This document shows positions 19,228 to 30,900 of a stretch of DNA of 64,000 bases, in pieces; position 1 is the first letter of the stretch, and each line of letters begins with the position of its first letter. Origin of the DNA: Archegozetes longisetosus (Eukaryota > Arthropoda > Arachnida > Sarcoptiformes > Trhypochthoniidae). A model generated the notes under the pieces. It had not been told where the DNA came from, ran no database searches, and saw nothing but the letters and a program-made list of their open reading frames with translations. A program made the position numbers and the translations under genes. The DNA lies in assembly GCA_018873245.2 (NCBI GenBank), contig JAEMBT020000005.1:4636001-4700000 (forward strand). Reading direction: 5' to 3'.

Positions 19228-20509
19228 TTAGGTTGTCTCAAGTTTGCGCATTCTTAACTACTATTTTGTATAACACAACGTGTTGTTCAAAATAACTAAT
19301 TATGTCTCATGATAAGTCAACTCTTTAACATTATTGTGGCTCAGTTTGTTTTTATTTTCATGCGAGTATGGATCTTGAAGAATTAAAAAAAACTCAGTTA
19401 CCGATGCTGGACAGCACTCATTTATTAAAATTTGCGTCCTATCGAAGCAACGAGCAGCAAGTATCCATCGATAACTATATAAAGCTTTAGGGCGACGCGC
19501 GTACTCTTTAAGGACGGTATAAAACTGGGTTCAAGGATTTAAGGGAGGACGATTTACTACTGAAGGTATGCCCAGATCGCGTCGCCCAATTAGTGTTGGT
19601 ACTTCTGAAGAAATCGAGAAAGTAAAAGATCACTTACGAGACAGTAGGCGATGGTCCGTGAGGGAACTTGGTTACAGGTGCGGACTCTCTAATGACACAG
19701 TTTAGCGGATTTTTACTCAAGATTTAGGACTTATTAAAAATTTGGCAACTTGGGTACCTCATACTCTCACAGAAGAGGAAAGAGAAATAAGATATATTGC
19801 CCAGGTCAATCTTACACGTTATAGAAATCGACCCAGCCTATTGAAACGGGTCATCGCCATTGATGAAAGTTGGGCCCCAGTTTACAGTCCACCGACAAAA
19901 CATCAAGCTAAATCCTGGACTGAATCAGGCACCTTTGCTGAAAAAATACCTTTGCCTGAGCTTCATAAAAGGAAATTGCTGCTAACTGTAGGAATGGATT
20001 ACGATGGCGTTGTGTTTTGGGATGTTTTGGAGCTGAGCCAAACGATAAATGCTGCCCTTTATAGAAACTTTCTAGAACATCATGTCAGCAATTGGGAGGT
20101 TGAGAAAGGCGCTAAACATCCTGTCATCCATGGTAATGCCATACCACATAAGTCGATCCTTATTCAAGAATTATTTGCTCAAAAAGGCTGGTCGCTATTA
20201 CTTCATCTGCCTGACTCACCCGATATGAATCCATGTGATTTTAACTGTTTCGGCAATTTAAAACTTAGACTAAGGGGGAATCGATAAGATGACTTGCCAT
20301 TGCTCAAACAAACCATCGAAGAGGCAATAACGGACCTTAATCAAAATGGAACATTTACAGGTGTGTCGAAGCTACCTGAAGTATGGGAACGTGTGATTGC
20401 AAGCGAGGGAGACTATTAATTAGTAGTCAACAATAGCTATGATTGTATTTCAAATAACATTGATTATAATAAATATTGAATGTACGCAAAGACTTTTGGG
20501 ACAACCCAA
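19228..20509. mobile_element. mariner-type transposon, 1.28 kb
   Basis: The left end reads TTAGGTTGTCTCAAGTTTGCG and the reverse complement of the right end reads TTGGGTTGTCCCAAAAGTC. TA flanks both ends (19,226-19,227 and 20,510-20,511). The length and ends are typical of mariner. It carries the transposase pseudogene at 19,368-20,419. Confidence 0.8.
19368..20419 (+). pseudogene. mariner transposase, inactivated
   Basis: The N-terminal region reads WVQGFKGGRFTTEGMPRSRR, then RWSVRELGYRCGLSNDTV. The catalytic core has AIDESWAPVYSP (first Asp), VIHGNAIPH and LPDSPDMNPCDF (third Asp). The C-terminus is TGVSKLPEVWERVIASEGDY. The second catalytic Asp, normally in HDNARPH, is Gly (codon 20,132-20,134). 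In-frame stops occur at 19,703-19,705 and 20,285-20,287, and the first about 40 codons are in another frame. It cannot encode an active enzyme. Confidence 0.85.
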
Positions 20510-20892
20510 TAAATTAGCGTTTTCAGGCATTCACCGCAACATAAAAAGTAACCGTTTCCTACTAATTCAACCACACATCAATTCAATATTCGTAATGAAA
20601 ATTCACGGAATCACTAGAGTTATGCGATTCGGAAACATTTATAACAGTTTGGATAACTTAAAATGTTATCAATAATGTATAACACACTGATTTTCCTTTA
20701 CTCTCATTATGAGTATTAATACTAATTTAAAGTTGAATTAACTGCTAATTTGACTAATTTGAGTCTGCACTCAAACTATCAGATTATTAGATTGAGTCCT
20801 CAAAATGTTTTTAAATAAAGATCTGAAAACTATGACCTGAGTTATACAGTTCTCCACAGTGTCATTCATATAAAATATTCTTTTAAAATTGT

Positions 20893-21220
20893 CAAATCTA
20901 TTTTATGTGCTTACAGGCTATGGATCGATACCATCCATCAGAAGATTTATTAGAAGCTAGTTCTGTGCCGGAAAGAACGAGTAGTCTTCCAGATATAACA
21001 GAGAGAAGATTTAATATTAAAAATAAATATTTGTGATAGCAATCAAACGAATGAACTAAATCCAAATATTTGTTGCTAACATGAATACAAACCATCTAAT
21101 TCTGCAGCAATACATAGAACAGATAGTTTAATACATCGAAGGGACAGTTTAATTGAAAGAAAATCATTTCTTACTGATATCAACTCCAATCCAAGACTTC
21201 AAATCACTTCTGTATAATGT
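20893..21220 (+). CDS. Possible terminal exons of an unidentified protein
   Basis: After an acceptor-like TGTGCTTACAG, an open stretch reads MDRYHPSEDLLEASSVPERT, then SSLPDITERRFNIKN. After a second possible acceptor (TCTGCAG near 21,107) another stretch reads IHRTDSLIHRRDSLIERKSF and ends LQITSV with TAA. Serine/arginine-rich, cytosolic-tail-like composition suggests real exons, but the phase between them does not close cleanly and no upstream exons were found. It may be a fragment. Confidence 0.25.
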
Positions 21221-21624
21221 GTTCGCTTCAAAATAGTTACGTCAACTCATGTTGAGCAGTGTTGAAAATTTTTCACCACTTTCTCGATATAAGGAAACCC
21301 AGATTTGAAACGATCGAATCTTATTTATTAAAATATGAATTTTCAACCGAACCAATCGTTTGATTAAATCTTTTTTTGAAAATGAATTTTTGTTGAATAG
21401 GTATTATTTTTATTATGTTGTCATATAATTACCATTAAATGATTGCCATAAAACACGGATTGTATTATTTAACAAAAAGGATTGTTAGAAATAAATTTAA
21501 TATTTTCAGTATAAAATCTTTTTACAGAACATTATTTCCAGTATAGAATATTTTTATCGAACAACGCTCTGATAGAGATCTTGTTACTTGCATGTTTCAA
21601 CTGTTTATATGGTGTCCATGTCAT

Positions 21625-22587
21625 CTATTTAGATCCATATTCATTCCAAGTTACTTCTTTTAGTCCATTTAAGTTCTTGTATCGTTCTAAAGCCACAACA
21701 GGTTGTTTCCAGTCTTTAATCAGATGGTCGTCTGGTTTCCAAACTTCTATACCAAGAGGACGACAGATTTCTATTGGATCTTTAGCATTAGGTCCCCATA
21801 AGGGTAACGATAGATCTCCACCTGGACAAGTAGATAACGCACACAACAAGTCTATTTCAGCAAAAAACTCCAAAAAGTCACCAGGTTTTGCAGGACAGGC
21901 TTTCATGAAGTATTGATCCTTATCGTTAAGTCCTGTGCATTGAAACACGTTGAGTACATCATGAATATCAAACTCTGTCAGTCTATAAGGTATAACAGCT
22001 CGTGTTAAATTTGAATGACAGTGATAGTCAAACGATTCATTTGTCAGCATTTGATTGACATATGGATCACAACGAGTTCCCAAAAGATCATGAACTCTGC
22101 CTCCTTCAGAATCTTTTCCATAAGTAGACAGTGAATCGTTTGTTATGGTGGACATTGGGCGGAGATATGGTAATGTGGACCAAAGTCGATCAAAAATAGT
22201 GACATGGGCCGAATGCAATTGTCGTGTACGAGATGCCCAAAAGCGTTCTCTAGGGTTGTGAAGATTCCATAGGTTCAAATCTCCAACTTGTGGACCTATT
22301 GAAATGAAAGATTAATAAATTTGATGTGAACTTGTTCATATTTTGGAGAATGTGATTTAGAGTAGTGAGTGGTCGTATACTGTAGTTTAATTATTGATCC
22401 AACCTTCAACTGCTATTATTCTGCATAAGTGTGCAGCTGGTACTTGCCAGGCTCTACCAGATCTAATTGGTATTATAAATTTGTCGACTAGTTTCCTGTT
22501 CGCAGACTCAGCCAAATCCTTATAGAATTTTCGATCTACATCTAATGGTCCGCCACTTTTCGATTGATAAGCTGCAGCTGTACTCAT
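21625..22587 (-). CDS. DUF1989 (urea carboxylase-associated) family protein
   Basis: Two exons, 22,587-22,404 and 22,295-21,625, joined in phase across a 108 bp intron (VEG|PQVGDLN), give 284 residues. Conserved blocks in order are IPIRSGRAWQVPAAHLCRI, GPQVGDLNLWNLHNPRERFW, LWSTLPYLRPMSTIT, GGRVHDLLGTRCDPYVNQML, CHSNLTRAV, FDIHDVLNVFQCTG, KPGDFLEFFAEIDLLCALST and CPGGDLS. These cover the whole DUF1989 domain with its conserved Cys and His residues. The family is common in bacteria and fungi, where members lie near urea carboxylase or amidohydrolase genes; its biochemical role is unsettled. The spliceosomal intron argues for a nuclear gene rather than contamination. Flanked by a mariner element and ML genes, it is a candidate for horizontal acquisition. 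Confidence 0.88.
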
Positions 22588-22791
22588 ATTGATTTGACCT
22601 CCGATTATCTTTTAATAATTGATATAATGTAATCTATCGATTAATATAGCAACAAGTCAAAATATTTTAATTGCAATCTCGCAAATATTTATCTAAATAA
22701 TTTAGTCATCTCCATAGAATTGAATGAAAAATAGTTTTATTATGATAATTAACTCAAAACTTTGTTTTACTAACTCGTTAGCTATAGAGCC

Positions 22792-22912
22792 ATATTCTGA
22801 GTCCTGTCTTAAGTTCGATCTCGGCTCAAGTTAGACTTGAAGTACAAATTTTGATAGCACCAAGCTAACTTGAGTTGAGATTGAGCTTAAGACAGAACTT
22901 AGAATATGATTT
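22792..22912. mobile_element. MITE-like hairpin
   Basis: Arms of about 45 bp are inverse copies (CATATTCT-AGT-CTGTCTTAAG, then GCTCAAGTTAG), separated by about 30 bp. The element lies just upstream of the DUF1989 gene. Confidence 0.75.
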
Positions 22913-23446
22913 ATAATATCGATAATTGTTGTCTAACAATCGTCTCTAATATTCTATTCGGACAATTTTTGTACTTTGATCAATACAAGATCATAATTAT
23001 ATTGAATTAGTTCATTGTATTAGTAACTGGAAACAGAGACCCACCCAGAATTTGATTTCCGTTAAACTGTCATAATTGCCTTTAATTGCTCTTAAAATTT
23101 TGCTGAACGGAAATGCTTTATCAATAATGAGGACTCTTAGAACTAAGCACTACATTGTGTTCTATTCTTATCAGTCAAGTGATGTCATTAAAGGCAGATT
23201 AAGGGTTTAATAATCATAAATACGAAAATAAATTCATTTTTCATTGGCTGTACTATGATTCACAGTAGTTGTCAAACAACTTTGTCTATTGACTGATTCA
23301 TGGTATCTTATGATAGGATCGAAGAGAACATAGCTTTGTTAAAAAGTTTTAATCAGTCTATTGTTTATAGTATTTAACAGAAGCAGTTGAAAAGAAAAAT
23401 ATAAGAATAATATTTAGAGAATCGTATAATTATAATATATAGAGTT

Positions 23447-24286
23447 ATGCATAGAATTATAACACTATTTGCTATCATTTTCTTAATTAATGGAATAGAT
23501 TGTATAAGTTTCAATGATTGCGGATCATCCACTGGTAAACTTACATCAATAACTGTTTCGAATTGTCCACCTAGTTCTCAAGCTTGCGATTTCAAGGCTG
23601 GAACCAATGTCTCAGTGGATATTCAGTTTTTGTCAGGTATGCCATTGAACCAATTTCATAATTTTACTAAAAACAAACTTCTTTTCAAAACAAACCAGAA
23701 ACCAATTCAGATACGGCTACAGTGAAACTTTGGGGCATTGTAAGTGTTATGACGTTTTTTAGTTTTAATAGAAATCTTACTGCACAACTAATCACTTAAT
23801 ATATTTACGTAATAATCATATTTACACAATTTAATAGATTGGTGGTGTCCCCGTACCATTTCCCTTAAATCCAAGGTTTGATTATATTTGCACATTTGAG
23901 TGGACCAGAGAAACAAAAGATTGTTTCAACTCATTACTAAATATCTATTCACAAGCTCAACTAAAAAAATTCTAAAATGATAAGTTATCACTTTGACTCC
24001 TAAGCCTTTGATAACATATCATTTGAATATAAATGGGTTAAAACAAGCTTTTCTCTTCTCAACCCTTTGGACTATTTGAAATATTATTTTTTTTTTAATT
24101 AATAGTAACGCATGTGGCAATTGGAATATTAATTGCCCGCTTGTCAGTGGAAACAGTTATGAGTTGAAGATTACAATGCCTATATCTACGAGATATCCGA
24201 AAATCAAACTGGATGTTCGTCTTGCGCTATTAGATTCTAATAACAATAAACTTGTATGCCAACAATTTCCGGTTCAAATCGATTAA
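23447..24286 (+). CDS. ML-domain secreted lipid-binding protein (group 2 allergen/NPC2-like)
   Basis: Four exons (23,447-23,636; 23,711-23,739; 23,838-23,875; 24,106-24,286) join in phase to give 145 residues, the usual length for the family. A signal peptide (residues 1-19) precedes ISFNDCGSSTGKLTSI. Further landmarks are SNCPPSSQACDFKAG, GGVPVPFPLNP, NACGNWNINCPL and a final strand ending KLVCQQFPVQID. The six cysteines and the VP-PLP loop fit MD-2-related lipid-recognition proteins, small beta-sandwich proteins that bind sterols, fatty acids or microbial lipids outside the cell. The second exon is only 29 bp. Its promoter and 3' flank are duplicated around the decayed copy at 12.5/16.5 kb. 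Confidence 0.88.
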
Positions 24287-25477
24287 TCAGAAGTTCCTAA
24301 CTTCTAACTCATATCTGCATAAATATTATAAAACTAGTTTTATAATATGCTTCTAAATCATTTGAAATATGCTCCAAAATGTGATTCAGTTAAACAAATA
24401 TTTTTTACTTTGAAAAGTTAATGTCAAACTCTACGTTAATTTGTATTCTTCAAAAACAAACTCTTATGATTGAAAACCATTTATAAAGATTTTGAAACTT
24501 TTTCTCTTTAAATAAATTCGATGCTCAACGTAAAATTTTAAACAAATTTTTTATGATTTTCAATTAATAGGAAATATTTTTAATTTTTCTGAAAAACCAG
24601 AGGTATATTTGGACACGATTTAGTTGATTTGTCTAACTCATAAGTATAAAAGGATAAGATAAGTAATCAATTAATAAATTAATTGTGACCCAATTATAAC
24701 GAATTGAAGTTAGAATCTGAGATGAAAATTCAAGTTTTGCTCTCTCTACGCAAGATGAGTCTGGAAAATTCTGCATTAATACAACGCATATATTATGTTA
24801 TTTTGGTAAATATAATATGCATTAGATAAGAAAAGATAAGGTTTAGTTTCGATTTTGCAGCAATTCATAAACATTAGGAGTTTAGTAAACGGAAAAGGTT
24901 GTGTAAAAGTGGAAGATTTAAGCAGTAGACTCATACGGATGATTTTGATTAAAGTGCAAATATATATTTTAATATCAATCACTTGGCTCATACTGTGCTT
25001 ATCTTGTTTTCAAACAAATGACATGTACTCAATCTTAGTATTCGTTGCACTTTAAAGGAACCAATTCTAATTTCAATCAAACGTTACCAAGTGGCGGAAT
25101 CAATATTTTCTAAACCACATTCCTATCCATAGTAAAGAGTGTTTTTAGTAATTCTTAAGAAAAAGTTATATTCTATAGTCTGTATTTGTGATCTTGAAAT
25201 GATCCGAACTGAACTTAAAAATATATCTTAGAAATGATAATCTTATCAAATATCTAATAGTATAGATCAACTCTTTAAGACCACTGGAGAAAAATCTACA
25301 AATCCAGTAGTCAGTTTGATGATGAAAAGAGATATATACTCTAGTTATAAGCATAAACCTCATTCAACGACTTTCAACTCATTATTTATTAGTATATTTT
25401 GATGAGTTAAGACTTTTCAGAGTGTCAGTTCAGGTCAAACGATGTTGGGCTACGCAACTGTTCTGCTCTGAAAATAG

Positions 25478-25485
25478 TATATAAA
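25478..25485 (+). promoter_or_regulatory. TATA box of the second ML gene
   Basis: TATATAAA stands 102 bp before the ATG at 25,587, with ACATTACATT and CTCAACAGACG downstream as plausible initiator and leader sequence. Confidence 0.5.
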
Positions 25486-25586
25486 TCGACTACACCAAAA
25501 CATTACATTATATATACTACTCAACAGACGCTTCCAAAACTTTTTCATATCATTTAAGCCAAAACGAATTAGAGAATTTTATAGGA

Positions 25587-26523
25587 ATGAATAGGAAATT
25601 ATTATCATCTATCACTATTTTCGTAGTCACAATAATATCTATTAAAAATGTTTCCGCCGTATTCAGTTATTCTCCGTGTGGTAAGTAATCAATATTACTA
25701 ACTTCTTAAGATAATTAAACGCTCCTCTGCAATAGAAAGGTATCTGTTGGCTTCTATAGTGTATAAGATACCTCTCAATTGTAGAGCAGACTTCAATTGC
25801 TAACGTTATTCAAAGATAAAATAAAATTCGTTTTCTGAATAACTAGTAGAATTTGATGCCTCCACTTAAGCTAACTATTCTCTTAAAGTCTGAATTTTGA
25901 ACTAAAGTCTATTGTCTATTATCTTGTTCATAGAATAAGATTTCATACATCAATAGACAAATGATTTAAGTTTGAGTTTAAAGAATTGAAAATAAAAATC
26001 ATTAATATGAAATGACTTTGTTTTCAGATGCGACTCCTTTTAAAGTAACTATAAATTCGATTAATATTACCAATTGTGATCCGAACGATACACAACATGC
26101 AAGTTGTATTTTCAAAAAAGGACAAAATGTCACCATTAATACCAGTTTTACCACAAGTATGTTATTCATTAAAATCTTTCATTTTCATGAGATGTACTTG
26201 TATTTCTATTCCATACAATCGTTCAACTTCTATACTATTATTTAAATGAAAAATTTGTTTTAGATGAAACGTTAGATGATTTGAAAGTAAAGATAACTGG
26301 AATAATTTATGGATTTCCAATCCGATGGAATGTATCTCCAGATAATGCGTGTAGTTATGGTTTAACGTGTCCGATAACGAAAGATGTGGAAAACAATTTT
26401 ATGATGACAATGCCCATCAGCACTAAATATCCTAATGTCTCATTAAAAGTCAGACTACGACTAGAAGATAGCAGGAAAACACAATTTTTCTGCATACAAT
26501 TTCCTGCAAAAATACAAAACTAA
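25587..26523 (+). CDS. ML-domain secreted protein, second gene of the module
   Basis: Three exons (25,587-25,680; 26,028-26,156; 26,264-26,523) give 160 residues. The N-terminus (MNRKLLSSITIFVVTIIS) is a signal peptide. ML landmarks are FSYSPCD, INITNCDPND, ASCIFKKGQNVTINTSF, GIIYGFPIRWNV, ACSYGLTCPI and the final strand FFCIQFPAKIQN. It is divergent from the gene at 23,447 (no VPVPFP loop). It has an earlier splice arrangement with intron 1 after the first Cys, so the two are old paralogues rather than recent copies. Expected role: extracellular lipid or sterol binding. A decayed copy of its exon 2 lies at 18.0-18.2 kb. Confidence 0.85.
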
Positions 26524-27979
26524 ATTCTATTCATCTTAAACTTTATAAACATTTACTTCACTTATTTTAAGTCTCAAATAGTTTAGTTTACTATGGAATG
26601 TCAGCCTTGTTGTTGCAAATGACCTGAAAATAACACTATGAAGCTCTAGTGAAGGTTAGGTCGGGTTAGGATAGGTTAAGGTGGGTTAGGTTAGGTATTA
26701 GTGATGATCATAGACTTGACCTTAACTAATCCTCATAAAGTATTATTGTAGAGTGTGATTATCAACTATTTAGCTGACATTGCATAATTAAGCTGGCTAC
26801 TTTAAGAGCATATATCCATTACAAAATAATGCTGCTATGATGTACATTTGATTTATGTTTGAATCATAAATAATTTATCTGAATTTTACTTCGTTTGATG
26901 CAACTTAATACTCTATTTGATTTATATAATGTAACTTATTTAATAAAATTTGCAAACCCATTTTGTTTGTTCTGTCTTGTGTAACATACTTTGAATCATT
27001 TTCCAACCCATTACTTACAAAAATTATATTTATAGTATTAGAATTAGCGCAACTTACACTTGAACTTCAACTTGGAATCATTTAGTTGAAACACTCTTTT
27101 CTGCTGAGCAGTGATTAATCAGTATCTGTTTAAGACCTTCACATTAGTTGAGTTGTGAAAGCAATCAACAATATGTGACAACTCAAGCATTAGTTTAAGA
27201 CTGTGTTCCTTTAGACTACTAGAAAAACTGAAATTTAGTTCCTTATATTTTGTTTGTTGACAGTTTCATTTTTTATTTAACTCTCAAACTTTCAAATTGT
27301 CTTTTGAAAGGTTGGTTTTAAGGCTTATAATCTATGCTTTCATGTGATGATGGCATTCGAAAATATCGGCGCTTATAAATCATTGTTTAACTTAAACTTC
27401 AGGTTTATAGAACGTTTAAATGCCCTTTAAAAGTTTTCCAAATATATATCAGGTTGAGATCGACCCAATAGAACCGACAGAGAAAAGAAAGATTTAGTAT
27501 TGAAATGACTATTGACAAATTCTTGAACTGCCTTAAAGGTTGACTTAGGTGTATATTTTAGGTAGTGCTCAATTATTTCGGTCAGCTTACAAAATTAATT
27601 CGGCGGTCATATTAGGTAGGAAAATCTTAATATAAAAATGTACAAAATAAGAAAATTTGATTAATAATTAAATTGAGTTTGTGACAGAAATAATTGAGCA
27701 CTAATTATAGGATAGGAACTGATAAGTAAGTTAAGGGGAGAATTGCGCAACGCGTGGTTAGGGGTTAGAAAACATTATAGCGTTATACATTGATATGACA
27801 CCAGTTGTATTTGTGTTGCACTAGTTGTGGGCGTGCATTAAAGTTCTATTTATAATAATTATTATATTTATATATATGTGAACATTTATTTTTCTTCCTT
27901 TCTAATTCATTTCTACTTATTTATTATTTCTTATTATCTATATTACTATTTTATTCTTTAAGTATTATTCTTTCTCATC
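26524..27979. other. Intergenic region with TTAGG-like run
   Basis: This separates the ML cluster from RALGAPA. At 26,653-26,698 it contains GGTTAGG/GGGTTAGG units (GGTTAGGTCGGGTTAGG, then GGTGGGTTAGGTTAGG), resembling the arthropod telomere motif. No gene was found. Confidence 0.5.
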
Positions 27980-30900
27980 ATGTTTGGCAAAAAACAACAA
28001 ATTGATTGCAGAAAATCTTTGCAAAAATTCTTAGATATCAAACGAGACTCTTTTAGTCGATTAAGACATTTACGTGTCTTATTAGGTATAAACAATTATT
28101 TCTAGTTAGATAATTTAATATGTTTTCCTTCTATTCTTTAATTCGTCAACTGTCCTTATTTCATTTTTCTATTTTTTAAATTAATTCTATAAAAAAATAA
28201 ACAACCTTTGGTTAATATTTGGTCAATTTTTGGTTTATTTTTCGCTTATTTTTGGTTAATTTTTGATTAATTTTTGGTTGATTTTTAGTTAATATTTGGT
28301 TAATTTTCGGTTAATATTTAGTTTATTTTTGATAATATATTAATATACTTTAAATTAATCAATATTTAGATAACATCGAGTCAAAGGAATCAAAGGACTT
28401 ATTTGAACATCAATTCACACATATTTATCACATATTTTTTGATTCATTTCTAAGTCTTGAGACTGCATTCAAACAACGAAGTGAGTCATCAGTTGATAAT
28501 TGATTTAAATCATAAACTAATTAATTGATTAATCAAATAGATCATAAGACCAATAGAGAAGAGTTAGAGTCAGTTCTGTTTATTTTTGAGGTAAGTCTAA
28601 ATTGATTAACTTTCGAATTGTTATTTTGATTGACTTAAACAATTTTATTATTAATTTTATTATTAATTTTGATTATAGAAAATATTGACACTTTTGCCTG
28701 AATTGTTGCAAAGAAAATGGCAGATACAGAGTATTTTATTGATAGTTCGCAAGCTTCTGCATCATTCAAATATTATCAAAGTAAGACTTGTTCTAATCAG
28801 TTGTTAACTTTCAAACTTTCCAATAGTCTCATCACTAAATTTATTAAAATATCAGATAAGGCAAGAAGGAATGCGTTTATTTTTGATATGGTATCAGATA
28901 ATGGGTGAAGAATTGTCTTCAATAAGTGAGATCGAACAAATCTATGCCTCACTAGTGCCTGGATTAGTCCCTTCTCTACCAAATCATTTTCTACAATCAC
29001 AGCAATTGAACGCAAGCCATGCCTCAGACTTTAATTTATCAGTTCATGACCCGAATGGCAATCTTACGACAGGAATAAATAGCACAGAAGTGGTAAATAT
29101 CTCGACAGTAACACTGAGTGGATCATCAGTCCAGCCGTATCCAGTCGAACCATTCGCTCCTGCCTTTCATCCAGAACCACAACCACATGATATCACCTGT
29201 TATTATCTTCAATGTCTAATGGATTATATGATAACACAATCGACTAAAATCTATTGGAAAGAACATCGAGACTCGAAGCAATTGAAGTGCTTTGAATTTT
29301 TATTCGAACAGTTTCGAAAAGTTTACTTACCACATATCTTCCCTAATTTGAGTGAAGTTTCATTGTATAATCCTTCATCAGAGCTGCCAGTATTACGAAA
29401 ATCTATTGACGATAACGTGTATTTCGACAAGACTCGATTTCCACATCGCGATACTTTATTGCACTGTCAGTCAGTTGTGTTGCGATGGCTCTCCAAGTAT
29501 TTGAGGACTGAGGCAAACGAACCGTTAGACAGAAAGGATAGCATTGAAGAGCAGCAGCACTACAACAAACTATTCCAATCGCACCAAAACTTATTGACAG
29601 TTCATGAGTCATCTTATAGTGAATGGCGAGAACCGACAGCTATTGAATATGAAATAATAAAAAGTACATTTAATTCGAGTCGAGCTTATGTAAACCTAAT
29701 CCATTCGCTGTTCAGAGAGGCTTTTCTTTTGCCATTTTCTCACGCGATAACAATGCGTAAAGTTATAACAGTTTACAGACATTGGATTTACAGAACATCT
29801 TCATCTGTTCCATTATTTATTGAAGAGCCAACTAATTCGAATAGTTCTAAAGAAGACATAAGGGCTGGTCTCTCGAATTTATTGAGAGTATTTGTATCGA
29901 TGGCTGCCAATGTATTTTTGTTGGAAGTTCCACCTGATAAGCCATTGATGCTTGAGGAACAAGTAGATATGTGCAAAAGGGTGCTTAATATCTATAGATA
30001 TGTGGTTATGAAAATAGAAATGGACAAACTTGCCTGGTATGTCGCCACCAGTTATTACAAACTTCTCATTCATTTTCTATCAATTTCTATCTAATTCTTA
30101 TTTTAGGGAACAATTGCTTGAGATATTGCTTCAAATCACATCTTTGGTTCTCAGTGAAAATGTTCCTCTGAGAAAAGACGACACTTTGGGTGGACGTTTG
30201 GCGCCCGCATTTTTTCAGGTCTGTTAGAATTAACTGTTTATATAAATTGTGAGGATATTTTCCAAGTTATAATTCAAGGTGATATCTATAATGATGAGCA
30301 AGTTCGAAAATTGAATTGTGATGAAGCATATCACCTAATATTGAATGAATGTTAGCCCAATCTATTAAGAGAGTTAGATTAATTGATTGGCCGAGACATT
30401 GAATATTTCAAATTTTCTTAACAGACACTAATCGTCACGTGGATTAAGGCAAATCTGAACGTTTATGTGTCGATTTCGTTGTGGGAAAAATTTCAAGCTT
30501 TAGTCTCATCTCTCACTAAATGGGAAGAACTTATTAAAGAATGGAGCAAAACAATGGACACTTTGACTCGTGTTATGTCAAGATATGTTTATAACATTAA
30601 TTTGCACGACTTGCCTCTCGATAGGATGACTGAAAGAAATAAGAAAAAATTTCGTGCCATGAGAGGCATTAGTCAAGAGAACAAAATCGTAACTCATAGA
30701 GAAATCTCCGGTGAAAAGTCGAATCAGGGAACAAGTGAAACAAAATCGGTGAAACGCATCCGTTCGAGTAGTGGTGATTCGCCATCGAATGCGGAAAAGC
30801 TGATTTCATCCCATATAAGTCACCAAAGCGTAGTTCGAAGTCATAGCGATAGTCATCTATTGCACAACAAGGCGGCCAAATTTCAAAAGCGCAAACAACA

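Noticed and set aside
28797..29015. Minus-strand frame opposite RALGAPA exon 5
   Set aside because: It is antisense to a conserved exon and has no homologues that I recognise.
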